This document shows, piece after piece, positions 26,983-36,157 of a stretch of 64,000 nt of DNA. How positions within the stretch are numbered: the first letter of the stretch is position 1; each line of letters opens with the position of its first letter. Position numbers and translations under genes: made by a program. This DNA is from Bacteroidota bacterium. Its GTDB lineage: Bacteria; Bacteroidota; Bacteroidia; M30B66. Location of the stretch: contig JAIXUS010000042.1 in NCBI GenBank assembly GCA_027483445.1, positions 124,001 through 188,000 of the forward strand, in the 5' to 3' direction. A model generated the notes under the pieces. It ran no database searches and was not told where the DNA came from. It was given only the letters and a program-made list of their open reading frames with translations.

Positions 26983-27885
26983 ATGGAAAACAATACTACG
27001 ACATCAAAGAATGAGTATGGGTTTTACCGACTGAACAATATTCCTTCACAAGAGGAATTAGATGAGTACTATCAAAAGAAGTATTTTCAGGAAGATCGGG
27101 CCATATACTTTCACGAATATAGTTCTGAGGAACTGCTCTATTTTAAAAACAAGAATGAGCAAAAGGCACTTATTATTGAAAAGCTCTTTCAAGCGCAAAA
27201 CGAAAAGCCCAAATTGCTGGATGTGGGTTGTGGTGAAGGCTTTACATTAGCCTATTTTCATGAGCGTGGTTGGGAGGTGAGAGGAATTGACTACAGCGAG
27301 TATGGGTGCAAACAACACAACCCTCAGATGCTTCCTTTTTTTAGTGCTGGAGACATTTACAAACAGTTAGAGGCCCTGCTTCAAGCTCAAACAAAGTACG
27401 ATTGTATTTGGTTGGATAATGTGCTTGAGCATGTCATCGATCCTGCAATCTTGCTCAAAAAGCTTACTATATTGGCACACTCTGGTACGGTGTTGATGGT
27501 TGAAGTACCCAACGACTTTTCGGTACTACAAAATAAACTGTTGGAAGAAGGTAAAATTGACAGACCTTTTTGGGTTGTAAGCCCCGACCATCTATCGTAT
27601 TTTAATCTCGATGGCCTCACCAATTTGGCGGATAGCTGCGGTTGGGATAACAAATATACAATAGCTGATTTCCCAATTGATTTCAATCTTGCAAATCCTT
27701 TTGCGAATTACGTAATGAATCGTGAAGTGGGAAAAGGCGCACATAAACAAAGAGTATTTGTTGAGAATATCATGCATTCAATTTCACCCGAACTGACAAA
27801 TCAGTATTACGCCTCAATGGCGCAACTAGGGCTAGGTCGTCAGTTAATCTCTTTCTTAACGCTAAAAAACTCAAGCAATGAATGA
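26983..27885 (+). CDS. Class I SAM-dependent methyltransferase
   Basis: 300 residues. A short N-terminal region (YGFYRLNNIPSQEELDEYY) is followed by the SAM motif LLDVGCGEGFTL, then IDYSEYG, then WLDNVLEHVIDP, which is the post-motif II acidic segment. This is a Methyltransf_12/23-type fold seen in polysaccharide clusters. A likely O- or N-methyl acceptor is a sugar of the locus. It overlaps the next gene by 8 nt. Confidence 0.85.
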   Translation: MENNTTTSKNEYGFYRLNNIPSQEELDEYYQKKYFQEDRAIYFHEYSSEELLYFKNKNEQKALIIEKLFQAQNEKPKLLDVGCGEGFTLAYFHERGWEVRGIDYSEYGCKQHNPQMLPFFSAGDIYKQLEALLQAQTKYDCIWLDNVLEHVIDPAILLKKLTILAHSGTVLMVEVPNDFSVLQNKLLEEGKIDRPFWVVSPDHLSYFNLDGLTNLADSCGWDNKYTIADFPIDFNLANPFANYVMNREVGKGAHKQRVFVENIMHSISPELTNQYYASMAQLGLGRQLISFLTLKNSSNE

Positions 27886-28624
27886 ATTTAAAGTATTAGG
27901 TGGGTCAACCGAGGCCGAAAAAGCCAATCGAAACTTTATTGTTGATCAACTTAAAAACACGCCAATTCCCGATTCGGAACTTGTTTTCAATCTTGGTCTC
28001 TACATCAATCGTCAAAGTTTATCGAGAATTCTGTTTATGACAGAATTGTATCGAAAAATTATTGATGTTCATGGTGTTGTTATGGAATTTGGCGTAAGGT
28101 GGGGCCAGAATCTGTCACTCTTCTCATCATTGAGAGGTATGTTGGAACCTTTTAATTATAATCGTAAAATTATTGGTTTCGATACATTTGAGGGTTTCCC
28201 ATCTGTAGATTCTAAAGATGGTTCTAAAGTAGCTGTGGGTGATTACTCTGTTTCAAAGAATTATAAGCAAACTTTAGAGTCTATTTTGGCATATCACGAA
28301 TCAGAAAGCCCACTTTCTCACAAGCGGAAGTTTGAGCTTGTGCAAGGAGATGCTACACTTACCGTTCATGATTATATCAAGAATAATCCTGAAACAATTG
28401 TTGCTTTAGCATACTTCGATTTTGACATTTATTCACCAACCAAAGTTTGCCTTGAGGCTATTTTACCGCGACTTACAAAAGGCAGTATTATAGCTTTCGA
28501 TGAACTAAATTGCCCTGAGTTTCCGGGTGAAACTTTGGCCGTGCTTGAGGTGCTTGGGCTTAATAAATATGCAATAAAGAGAAGCCCCCTTAACCCATTA
28601 ATTTCTTATTTAACAATAGAGTGA
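27878..28624 (+). CDS. TylF/MycF-like methyltransferase
   Basis: 248 residues. EFGVRWGQNLSLF is the SAM-binding loop, IIGFDTFEGFP and AYFDFDIYSPTK are family motifs of the TylF (macrocin O-methyltransferase) group, with Asp residues that bind a divalent metal in studied members. It probably O-methylates a sugar hydroxyl. The stop overlaps the GNAT start by 1 nt. Confidence 0.8.
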   Translation: MNEFKVLGGSTEAEKANRNFIVDQLKNTPIPDSELVFNLGLYINRQSLSRILFMTELYRKIIDVHGVVMEFGVRWGQNLSLFSSLRGMLEPFNYNRKIIGFDTFEGFPSVDSKDGSKVAVGDYSVSKNYKQTLESILAYHESESPLSHKRKFELVQGDATLTVHDYIKNNPETIVALAYFDFDIYSPTKVCLEAILPRLTKGSIIAFDELNCPEFPGETLAVLEVLGLNKYAIKRSPLNPLISYLTIE

Positions 28625-29190
28625 TGGAAGTCCTAAATCACTACTCTTGTCTGAAAACAAAAGAATTTCGCCACAAAAACTACCTTATTTGCAGCATAAG
28701 GAGGGATGATATTATGCATATACGCCTTTGGAGAAATCTTCAGATTGATGTTCTCAGGCAAAAGGGTGAAATTTCTGAGGAAGATCAGTTAAAGTATTTT
28801 GAATCAGTTGTTTGGCCTACATTTAATCAGGATAATCCCCGCCAAATTTTGATGTCCTTTTTCTATGAGGAGAAATTAATAGGGTATGGTGGTTTAGTGC
28901 ATATTTCATGGGAAGATAAGCGAGCAGAGGTTTCATTCTTGGTAGACCCTTCTCGAATTACTCCTGAGATTTATGAGCATGATTTTACTGCATTTTTGAC
29001 ACTGATCAAAATGATGGCCTTTTCTGATCTTGGCTTTGAACGCTTGTATACAGAAACTTATGATATACGAGAAAAGCACATATCAATTCTGGAAACCAAT
29101 GATTTTCAAAGGGAAGGAATTATGCGAAAGCATGTCTTAATCAATGGCAAACGCATTGATTCCATAATTCATGGATGTTTAAATGAATAA
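28624..29190 (+). CDS. GNAT family N-acetyltransferase, candidate PseH
   Basis: 188 residues from the ATG at 28624 (TGATG overlap; a GTG lies 3 nt upstream). The IRLWRN segment followed by ISEEDQLKYFE resembles the N-terminus of PseH/SpsD-like acetyltransferases; GYGGLVHISWEDKRAEVSFLV covers the central strands and IREKHISILETNDFQREG the C-terminal GNAT strand-helix. In context it should acetylate the 4-amino group of the PseC product. Identity as PseH is inferred from position. Confidence 0.72.
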   Translation: MEVLNHYSCLKTKEFRHKNYLICSIRRDDIMHIRLWRNLQIDVLRQKGEISEEDQLKYFESVVWPTFNQDNPRQILMSFFYEEKLIGYGGLVHISWEDKRAEVSFLVDPSRITPEIYEHDFTAFLTLIKMMAFSDLGFERLYTETYDIREKHISILETNDFQREGIMRKHVLINGKRIDSIIHGCLNE

Positions 29191-29192
29191 CA

Positions 29193-31097
29193 ATGCTACA
29201 GAATAAAAGAATATTTGTAAGCGGTGGGGCCGGGGTCATCGGTCAAGAGCTCATACCTAAATTGAATTCCCTTGGAGCAAAAGTTTTGGTTGGTGATCTT
29301 AAGCCTTGTCCAAGTCATTTTCCTGAAAATATTCACTACCTACAAGGCGACTTGAATTATTTAACAAGGGATATATTAGAAGAGTTTTCTCCGGATATAT
29401 TCATACATCTAGCCGCAACCTTCGAAAGATCAACAGAATCTTACTCGTTTTGGGAAGAAAACTTTTGGCATAACGTGCGACTGAGTCACCACCTTGCAAC
29501 ATTAGTGAAAGATTTACCCAGCATCACCAAGGTGATTAATGCCTCGAGTTACTTAATCTATAATCCCGAATTATATAGCTTTTCCGAGCCCCAAACTGTC
29601 CCTTACTCCTTAAAAGAGTCAGACCCCATCTACCCGCGAAATCTCACCGGTATGGCTAAACTTGCTCATGAGATAGAGATTCGCTTCCTGCAAAGCTTTG
29701 CCGGTGAAAGCAAGTCATATATAAATGCAAGAATATACCGTGGTTATGGAAAGGGTTCTCGATGTGTAATTTCCCGCTGGATTCGTTCCTTAATCAATGG
29801 GGAAGAAATTAAAGTGTATCGAAAAGAAGGAATATTTGATTACATCTATGCGGGTGATACAGCCGAAGGGCTTATTCAATTAGCCGCACATCAGAATGCA
29901 TCAGGAATTATTAATCTGGGAACTGGCAAAGCCCGAAAAGTTCAAGATGTGGTAGATGTTCTTCGGAAGTATTTTCCTGAAATGAAGTATTCTGAACATG
30001 ATTCTGACATTCCTTATGAAGCTTCCCAAGCGGATATTTCTTTGCTTAAGTCATTGACAAATTGGGAGCCAGCCAACTCGCTAGAAAACGTCATACCCGA
30101 GATTATTGAATATGAAAGAAGTCATCCAGAGTTGGCATCAAAGCCTCCTGGAAACGTTTTGCTTTCTTCAGTTTCGAAAAAAGTGCCAATGGTAAATGCG
30201 CTGAAGCAGGCCTGTAGAAAGATTAATAATGAAATCCTGCTTTTTGGTGGAGATTTAAACGAGAATGCTCTTGGAAAATATTTTTGTGATGGTTTTTGGA
30301 ATATGCCGAGAATTAATCAGCTGTCTATAAATGAATTCATTCAGTTTTGCAAGTCCCATAATATAACTGCAGTTGTCCCCAGCAGAGACATGGAATTATC
30401 ATATTTCGCAAAGCATAAATCAGAACTTTTTAGAAATGGAATCCATGCGATGATCTCTAGTCATGAAACTATTGAAATTTGCTTGGATAAATTGAGGTTT
30501 TACGATGAACTGAGTTTGCAGAAGTTTCCTGTAATTCCAACCTATAATTCAATAACCGACGATTCTATTCCTCGCTGGGTGGTAAAGGAGCGTTTTGGTT
30601 CTGGATCAACAGGTTTAGCGGTGAATGTTGAAAGCACGGAGGCTTTGCAATTCGCGCAAAAACTAGAGAATCCAATTTTCCAACCTTTTATTTCCGGTAT
30701 CGAATATAGTATAGATGCTTTTGTAAGCGCTTCCGGCAAAGTGAAAGGAATTGTTTGTAGAACGAGAGACTTAGTTGTAAGTGGAGAATCTCAAATATCA
30801 TCTACATTAAATCACCCCGGAATCGAAGAGCTAATCAACGCAATACTTACAAAATACAGTTTTTATGGTCATGTCGTATTTCAGGTGATTGAATCATTGG
30901 ATAAACAACTGCATATTATTGAGTGTAATCCACGGTTTGGAGGAGCATCATCTCTTTCATTGGCCGTCGGATTAGACTCATTTTATTGGTTTCTATTGGA
31001 GTCGATTGGGCAGAATATTGACAACTACCCATTTATTCGGTCAAAGTCTCAAAAAAGACAAGTACGTTATGCCTCCGATATGATTTTAGACCACTGA
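29193..31097 (+). CDS. NAD-dependent epimerase / ATP-grasp fusion protein
   Basis: 634 residues in two domains. Residues 1-310 form an extended SDR fold with GGAGVIG at 11-17, HLAATFE and NASSYLIYNPE. The usual YxxxK reads T152-G-M-A-K156, so the catalytic Tyr is missing. Residues about 335-634 form an ATP-grasp domain with WVVKERFGSGSTGL near 455, FISGIEYSIDAFV, and the metal motif IIECNPRFGGAS. ATP-grasp enzymes usually join a carboxylate to an amine, so the protein may attach an acyl group to an amino sugar. It lies between the GNAT and HAD genes. Confidence 0.75.
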   Translation: MLQNKRIFVSGGAGVIGQELIPKLNSLGAKVLVGDLKPCPSHFPENIHYLQGDLNYLTRDILEEFSPDIFIHLAATFERSTESYSFWEENFWHNVRLSHHLATLVKDLPSITKVINASSYLIYNPELYSFSEPQTVPYSLKESDPIYPRNLTGMAKLAHEIEIRFLQSFAGESKSYINARIYRGYGKGSRCVISRWIRSLINGEEIKVYRKEGIFDYIYAGDTAEGLIQLAAHQNASGIINLGTGKARKVQDVVDVLRKYFPEMKYSEHDSDIPYEASQADISLLKSLTNWEPANSLENVIPEIIEYERSHPELASKPPGNVLLSSVSKKVPMVNALKQACRKINNEILLFGGDLNENALGKYFCDGFWNMPRINQLSINEFIQFCKSHNITAVVPSRDMELSYFAKHKSELFRNGIHAMISSHETIEICLDKLRFYDELSLQKFPVIPTYNSITDDSIPRWVVKERFGSGSTGLAVNVESTEALQFAQKLENPIFQPFISGIEYSIDAFVSASGKVKGIVCRTRDLVVSGESQISSTLNHPGIEELINAILTKYSFYGHVVFQVIESLDKQLHIIECNPRFGGASSLSLAVGLDSFYWFLLESIGQNIDNYPFIRSKSQKRQVRYASDMILDH

Positions 31098-31098
31098 A

Positions 31099-31785
31099 AT
31101 GCCTTTTGATGCCATTATCTTTGATTTAGATGATACACTTTACAAAGAGCTAGACTTTGTGGAAAGCGGCTTTTTTGAAGTGGCTAAATTTCTTTCTCGA
31201 ACTGGGAATCATAAAATTGGTGTTGAAGTAATTCATTCCAAGATGTTGGAATCACTGCATTTGAGTGGTAGAGGAAAAGTATTTAATGATGTTTTGGAAT
31301 GGCTAGAACTTAATGTAAATGAGTATTTAAGTACCCTGCTTTACATTTATCGAAATCATTTACCTGAGAATATTCTACTTGATTCGGCAATGAAAGACTT
31401 ACTGGACGAATTAAGGAATACAAACGTCAAACTTGGTGTAATAACTGATGGAACATTTGTGACTCAAAAAAACAAAACAAATATACTTTTTCAGGACTTT
31501 AACCTTGATTGTATCATTCACACTGACTCTTTAGGGTCAAACAACTGGAAACCATCTTCTGAACCCTTCAAAGTCGCTTCAAAACTACTTGATGTTAATC
31601 CCAACAAAGCGGTATATATTGGCGACAATCCAGTTAAGGATTTTAAAGGTGCTCGAAGTATCGGTATGAAAGCAATTTGGTGGAATCCCGAATCTAAATC
31701 ATTCAACTTTGAAGATGAGGTAAGTAAACCCGATTTTACGGTAAGCAATATTCAAATGCTTCGCGAACAACTAATTGGCTGCTAA
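31099..31785 (+). CDS. HAD-superfamily hydrolase
   Basis: 228 residues. The N-terminal IIFDLDDTLY supplies the nucleophile Asp and the acid/base Asp; GVITDG gives motif II Thr/Asp, and YIGDNPVKDFKGAR supplies the acidic motif IV. A helical cap follows motif I. It is most likely a sugar phosphatase of the nonulosonate cassette. It lies 1 nt after the fusion gene. Confidence 0.83.
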   Translation: MPFDAIIFDLDDTLYKELDFVESGFFEVAKFLSRTGNHKIGVEVIHSKMLESLHLSGRGKVFNDVLEWLELNVNEYLSTLLYIYRNHLPENILLDSAMKDLLDELRNTNVKLGVITDGTFVTQKNKTNILFQDFNLDCIIHTDSLGSNNWKPSSEPFKVASKLLDVNPNKAVYIGDNPVKDFKGARSIGMKAIWWNPESKSFNFEDEVSKPDFTVSNIQMLREQLIGC

Positions 31786-31786
31786 G

Positions 31787-32854
31787 ATGATCAACGAACT
31801 TAAAATAGGAAATACACTGGTAGGAAAAAACCACCCGGTATTTATCATTGCGGAATTATCCGCTAACCACAATCAACAGTTGGATGTGGCTTTAGAAACG
31901 GTTAAAGCCGCCAAGCGATGCGGAGCCAATGCCATCAAATTGCAGACTTACACTCCCGATACAATCACTTTAAAGTCCTACCGGCCGGAGTTTAAGTTAA
32001 CTCAGGGAACAATCTGGGACGGCAAATACCTGTACGACTTATACAAAGAGGCTTACACCCCTTGGGAATGGCACAAGACTTTGTTTGATGCGGCAATTGC
32101 TGAAGGTTTGGAAGTGTTTTCTTCCCCTTTTGATCTTACAGCTGTTGATTTTCTGGAGACGTTGAATGCCCCGGCGTACAAAATAGCATCCTTTGAAATC
32201 AACGACATACCACTTATTCGTAAAGTGGCCCAACTTCAAAAGCCAATCATTATCTCTACAGGTATTGCACGCCCTGATGACATTGAGCTGGCCTTAGAAA
32301 CCTGTTTTGATGAAGGAAATCATCAAGTAATTTTATTGAAATGCACTTCTAGTTATCCGGCCCCTATTGAGGAAGCCAATATGATAATGATACCCGATTT
32401 AACCCAACGTTATCAGGTCCTGTCGGGTCTTTCCGACCATACACTCGGAATCACAGTTCCAGTAGTAGCAACAGCCTTGGGTGCTTGTGTAATTGAGAAA
32501 CACTTTATTCTTGACCGAAGTATTGGAGGACCTGATGCTTCTTTTTCTTTGGATGAAAAGGAGTTTACCGCCATGGTTAATGCAGTAAGAGAAGCTGAAA
32601 ATGCCATTGGAGTGGTCGATTATTCACTTTCGCAAAAGCAAATCAATTCACGCGAGCATTCTCGTTCTTTGTTTGTAACTGCAAATATCCTGAAGGGCGA
32701 AGTCTTTACAGTTGAAAATATTAGATCCATTCGACCGGCTAATGGTTTACATACTAAGTACTATAAAGATGTACTCGGTAAAAAAGCAGCAAAAAATCTT
32801 GAGTTTGGTGAACCACTTCAAGAAGAACACATTGAGGGGTTTTCAATCAACTGA
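31787..32854 (+). CDS. pseI: Pseudaminic acid synthase (NeuB family)
   Basis: Condenses phosphoenolpyruvate with a 6-deoxy-diacetamido-altrose to make pseudaminic acid. I use the ATG at 31787 (355 residues) rather than a TTG at 31775. The TIM-barrel NeuB domain shows FIIAELSANHNQ, AIKLQTY, SSPFD and SDHTLG, then EKHFILDRS; the C-terminal SAF domain contains the RSLFVTANILKGE segment and SIRPANGL. SANHNQ and the short KLQTYTPDTITL favour PseI over NeuB or LegI. Confidence 0.92.
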   Translation: MINELKIGNTLVGKNHPVFIIAELSANHNQQLDVALETVKAAKRCGANAIKLQTYTPDTITLKSYRPEFKLTQGTIWDGKYLYDLYKEAYTPWEWHKTLFDAAIAEGLEVFSSPFDLTAVDFLETLNAPAYKIASFEINDIPLIRKVAQLQKPIIISTGIARPDDIELALETCFDEGNHQVILLKCTSSYPAPIEEANMIMIPDLTQRYQVLSGLSDHTLGITVPVVATALGACVIEKHFILDRSIGGPDASFSLDEKEFTAMVNAVREAENAIGVVDYSLSQKQINSREHSRSLFVTANILKGEVFTVENIRSIRPANGLHTKYYKDVLGKKAAKNLEFGEPLQEEHIEGFSIN

Positions 32855-32948
32855 GTATCATTTTTTAGGCTCGGTTTCAAAGAGCTTATTTGATAGTTAA
32901 TGCTAATCCTGAATAGCCATTTTGGTGTGAAGTTAATAGAGGTCAGAA

Positions 32949-34352
32949 ATGAAGAGTAAGCGAATTGGAATTTATCCTGGGTTTAATACATCTACCCATG
33001 ATCCTATTCATAAAAGAGTCATTGAATGGTATGATGCCATCCCGTATACTTATCATGAAGCCTTACGAGAAGTGCAACTTAGTAAGTTGGAGCTTATTCT
33101 GCTTAAAATTGTAAAACTTTATTATTTTTTGATGCTCTTGTTTAAGCGAGACCGGACATCAGGGCTATTCTATAAAAATGTAAATATCCTACATTCTGTT
33201 GTAGAACTTACTGTGGTTTACAGTAAAGACGGGCGCTTTGATAGATTTTCAAAGAACGCATTCAAGTGTTTAAATACCGCAATTCAGGTAGTATATAATG
33301 CACAACGCTTGGTCAAAGACGATAGGGTAGCCATAGTAATCGGAGGAGACGAAGCTTTTGTTTATGGCTCAGTTTGGGGCCAGATTGCAGCTAAATATAA
33401 TATTCGACATTTTCACTTAAAACAAAGAGAAGGTTTTGTATCTGCTTTTCCATTGGATTTAAAAACGCTTTTCGCCGGCCCTCGTTACTATGAGTTGGAA
33501 AACAATCCCGAAGCGGTAACCAATGAAAAGTTGCTTTCAGAAATCAGAACTGTAATTGAGCACGGTAATTACACTTACATGCGCAAGGCAAGTCATGATA
33601 CTGATAAAGATTTGTCGTATTTAGAAGGGGCTTTTGTACTGTATCTTCATGACTTCCTTGACAGTCCAGGTATTTATGGTCAAGTTTTCTTTTTTGATTT
33701 GTGGGAATGGATCGACATGGCCATTCAAGCATCATTGAAACACAAAGAAAGACTTGTCATTAAAATCCACCCTAATGTTTCTGAAAAGAATCAAGTTGCA
33801 ATTGCACGCCTGAAGCGAAAAGTATCTCGATTCAAAAACGTGAGGGTAACCAATGATCACTTTTCTCTTTATACCTTTAGAGAGAAGGTTAAAGGCGTAT
33901 TAACCATTTTTGGAACAGTAATGGCAGAATCAAGGCAATTCAATATTCCTTGTCTTTCCGCGGCGATTAACCACCCGTATTTGTGTGGGAATTTGGTTCC
34001 TAAAATCCATTCTAAAGAAGATTATATCCTAAAACTAAATCAATTTTTTAAAAGTCAAAAATTGATGGACACATCGCAAGCAAGTGATCCTGCTTTAACT
34101 TATTACTTAGCCAATTATGAACCGTTCTTTAAAAATAGTCTGTTCGAAGGTTTGCCTTATGACGACATGAGCATGGAGCTTTTTAAAAAATTACATCCGA
34201 CAATTGAAAACGTCGATAGTTACGGAATTCATGAACGGAGAGCGATTTTCTTGTATTCATCTGAGACCAAAAACTATATACAGAATTATTTAGATGAGAA
34301 CGAAGAGGCACTTAAAAAGCGTTTAGATTATTTGCTAAATAGTTTTAATTAA
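32949..34352 (+). CDS. Putative GT-B glycosyltransferase of capsule-synthesis type
   Basis: 467 residues. I recognise only general features: two Rossmann-like halves, a VIKIHPNVSEKN segment near residue 270 and ILTIFGTVMAESRQFNIPCLSA-like donor-binding positions near 315, as in KpsS/KpsC and related capsule enzymes. No signal peptide is evident; a hydrophobic patch near residues 50-65 may touch the membrane. It follows pseI and precedes a fucosyltransferase, so a CMP-nonulosonate transferase is a reasonable guess. Confidence 0.55.
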   Translation: MKSKRIGIYPGFNTSTHDPIHKRVIEWYDAIPYTYHEALREVQLSKLELILLKIVKLYYFLMLLFKRDRTSGLFYKNVNILHSVVELTVVYSKDGRFDRFSKNAFKCLNTAIQVVYNAQRLVKDDRVAIVIGGDEAFVYGSVWGQIAAKYNIRHFHLKQREGFVSAFPLDLKTLFAGPRYYELENNPEAVTNEKLLSEIRTVIEHGNYTYMRKASHDTDKDLSYLEGAFVLYLHDFLDSPGIYGQVFFFDLWEWIDMAIQASLKHKERLVIKIHPNVSEKNQVAIARLKRKVSRFKNVRVTNDHFSLYTFREKVKGVLTIFGTVMAESRQFNIPCLSAAINHPYLCGNLVPKIHSKEDYILKLNQFFKSQKLMDTSQASDPALTYYLANYEPFFKNSLFEGLPYDDMSMELFKKLHPTIENVDSYGIHERRAIFLYSSETKNYIQNYLDENEEALKKRLDYLLNSFN

Positions 34353-34370
34353 TTCGGGTTAGATACTAGC

Positions 34371-35240
34371 ATGATTGCATTCAAACCAATGGGCGGCCTT
34401 GGAAATCAAATGTTCCAGTATGCAGTATCATTTGCACAAGGTCAGGATGTTTTCATTGATTTTAGCTTTTTACAAAACAACAATAAGAGTAACGAACATT
34501 TTACAGCACGCAAGTTTGAACTCGACTTGTTTCCGAACCTTAATTGGAAGTCGTTTACAAAAAGACACAGGTTATTGTATTTAAGCAACTCTGAGCACAA
34601 TCTATTGGGAAGAGTAAGGTCTTTATTGGGTGTTTATTGTAAGTTGGTGGTTCAACAGGAAAACGAATTTGTTCATCTCCCCAATCACCCAAACCTCTAC
34701 TTTGTTGGGTATTTTCAATCAGAAAAGTATTTCCAACATAAACGTGCTGAATTACTAAATACCTTCGATTTTCCGGAGCTTGATCGCCGTAACATGCCTT
34801 ATCTAAATGAAATCATGGCAGTTGAGAATTCGGTTAGCGTGCATATTCGTCGAGGCGATTACCTTAAACCCAGTGTATTGGAATACCATGGCGTTTTGCC
34901 CGATGCATACTATACAAAGGCATTGAATCACATTGTAGAACGCTATTCAGACATAAGGCTTTTTGTTTTTTCCGACGATCAGGATTATGCAAAGAGTCTA
35001 TTCGGAGATTCTGATAAGGTTATTTACATTCAGGGAAACGAATCCTCAGCATGGCAAGACATGGCTTTGATGACAAAGTGTAGGCATCACATTATTGCCA
35101 ATAGCAGCTTTAGTTGGTGGGGGGCATGGTTATCGACGGAATTGGGAATTACTGTTGCCCCTCAGAATTGGTTTAATCCACAAAGAGTCCGATTTAACAT
35201 CCATGATTTTATTCCCAATTCCTGGATAATTATTGCTTAA
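34371..35240 (+). CDS. Family 11 glycosyltransferase, alpha-1,2-fucosyltransferase-like
   Basis: 289 residues beginning MIAFKPMGGLGNQMFQYA, the GT11 signature. VSVHIRRGDY near residue 158 binds GDP-fucose, and IIANSSFSWWGAWL near 244 is the second family motif. It probably adds L-fucose in alpha-1,2 linkage, using the product of gmd and fcl. A diverged paralogue follows at 39203. Confidence 0.9.
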   Translation: MIAFKPMGGLGNQMFQYAVSFAQGQDVFIDFSFLQNNNKSNEHFTARKFELDLFPNLNWKSFTKRHRLLYLSNSEHNLLGRVRSLLGVYCKLVVQQENEFVHLPNHPNLYFVGYFQSEKYFQHKRAELLNTFDFPELDRRNMPYLNEIMAVENSVSVHIRRGDYLKPSVLEYHGVLPDAYYTKALNHIVERYSDIRLFVFSDDQDYAKSLFGDSDKVIYIQGNESSAWQDMALMTKCRHHIIANSSFSWWGAWLSTELGITVAPQNWFNPQRVRFNIHDFIPNSWIIIA

Positions 35241-35276
35241 CTCTTCATTTTCTTCGTTGCACAACAAAATTCATCA

Positions 35277-36095
35277 ATGAACCCCATTGCCTTCTTCAAA
35301 ACTACCATACTTAAAATTGTATTGAGAATACTGAAAACATCAGTGAACCAAAACGTCTGGGAGGATGTTTTTCGCTTGTCTCTGAGCAAGATGAATTTCG
35401 GTAATGGGAGCGATTTTAAAGACAGCGGAGAGCTTGGTGTTTTAACAATTATCCAAAACAAATACCCGAAGAGTGAGAGATTAATTGTATTTGACGTCGG
35501 AGGAAATGTAGGAAAGTATGCTGCAGCACTTTCTGAATTTTTTGGTCCTCAGGCCACTATCCATTCATTTGAACCCTCAGAAAAAACTTATAAATTGTTT
35601 TTGAGTAATACAAGTAAACAATCCAATATTATTCCGAATAACCTTGGCATGGGTGCAGAGCCATCAACAATTACCCTTTACTCAAATGATGATGGTTCGG
35701 GTCTTGCTTCAGTTTACCATAGGAAACTGGATCATTTTGGTCTTTCTATGGATAAAAAGGAAGTAATTAAGCTTTCCACAATTGATGTTTATTGTAAAGA
35801 AAATGAGATTAAGAAGATTCATTTTTTAAAACTTGATATTGAGGGACACGAGCTTAGTGCATTACACGGTGCGTCTGCAATGTTGGCCACTGGGGCTATC
35901 GATTTTATTCAATTCGAGTTTGGTGGATGTAACATTGATTCAAGAACTTATTTTCAAGATTTCTTCTACCTACTTAAAGATAATTATATGATTTACAGAA
36001 TATTGGAGAATGGCCTTTATGAAATCACCCAGTACAAAGAAATATATGAAGTATTTATTACAGTGAACTACTTAGCCATTAGAAAAGATTTGTAA
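35277..36095 (+). CDS. FkbM-family methyltransferase
   Basis: 272 residues. IVFDVGGNVGKYAAAL is the SAM loop, IHSFEPSEKT the acidic strand 2, and LKLDIEGHELSAL the FkbM core motif. It probably O-methylates a sugar. The N-terminal helix (FFKTTILKIVLRIL) is amphipathic and may associate with the membrane. Confidence 0.87.
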   Translation: MNPIAFFKTTILKIVLRILKTSVNQNVWEDVFRLSLSKMNFGNGSDFKDSGELGVLTIIQNKYPKSERLIVFDVGGNVGKYAAALSEFFGPQATIHSFEPSEKTYKLFLSNTSKQSNIIPNNLGMGAEPSTITLYSNDDGSGLASVYHRKLDHFGLSMDKKEVIKLSTIDVYCKENEIKKIHFLKLDIEGHELSALHGASAMLATGAIDFIQFEFGGCNIDSRTYFQDFFYLLKDNYMIYRILENGLYEITQYKEIYEVFITVNYLAIRKDL

Positions 36096-36157
36096 CAATA
36101 GCAATTAATCGACGCTTTGGCTTTCCTCATATTTAACCCTGGCTTCCGTATAATTCA

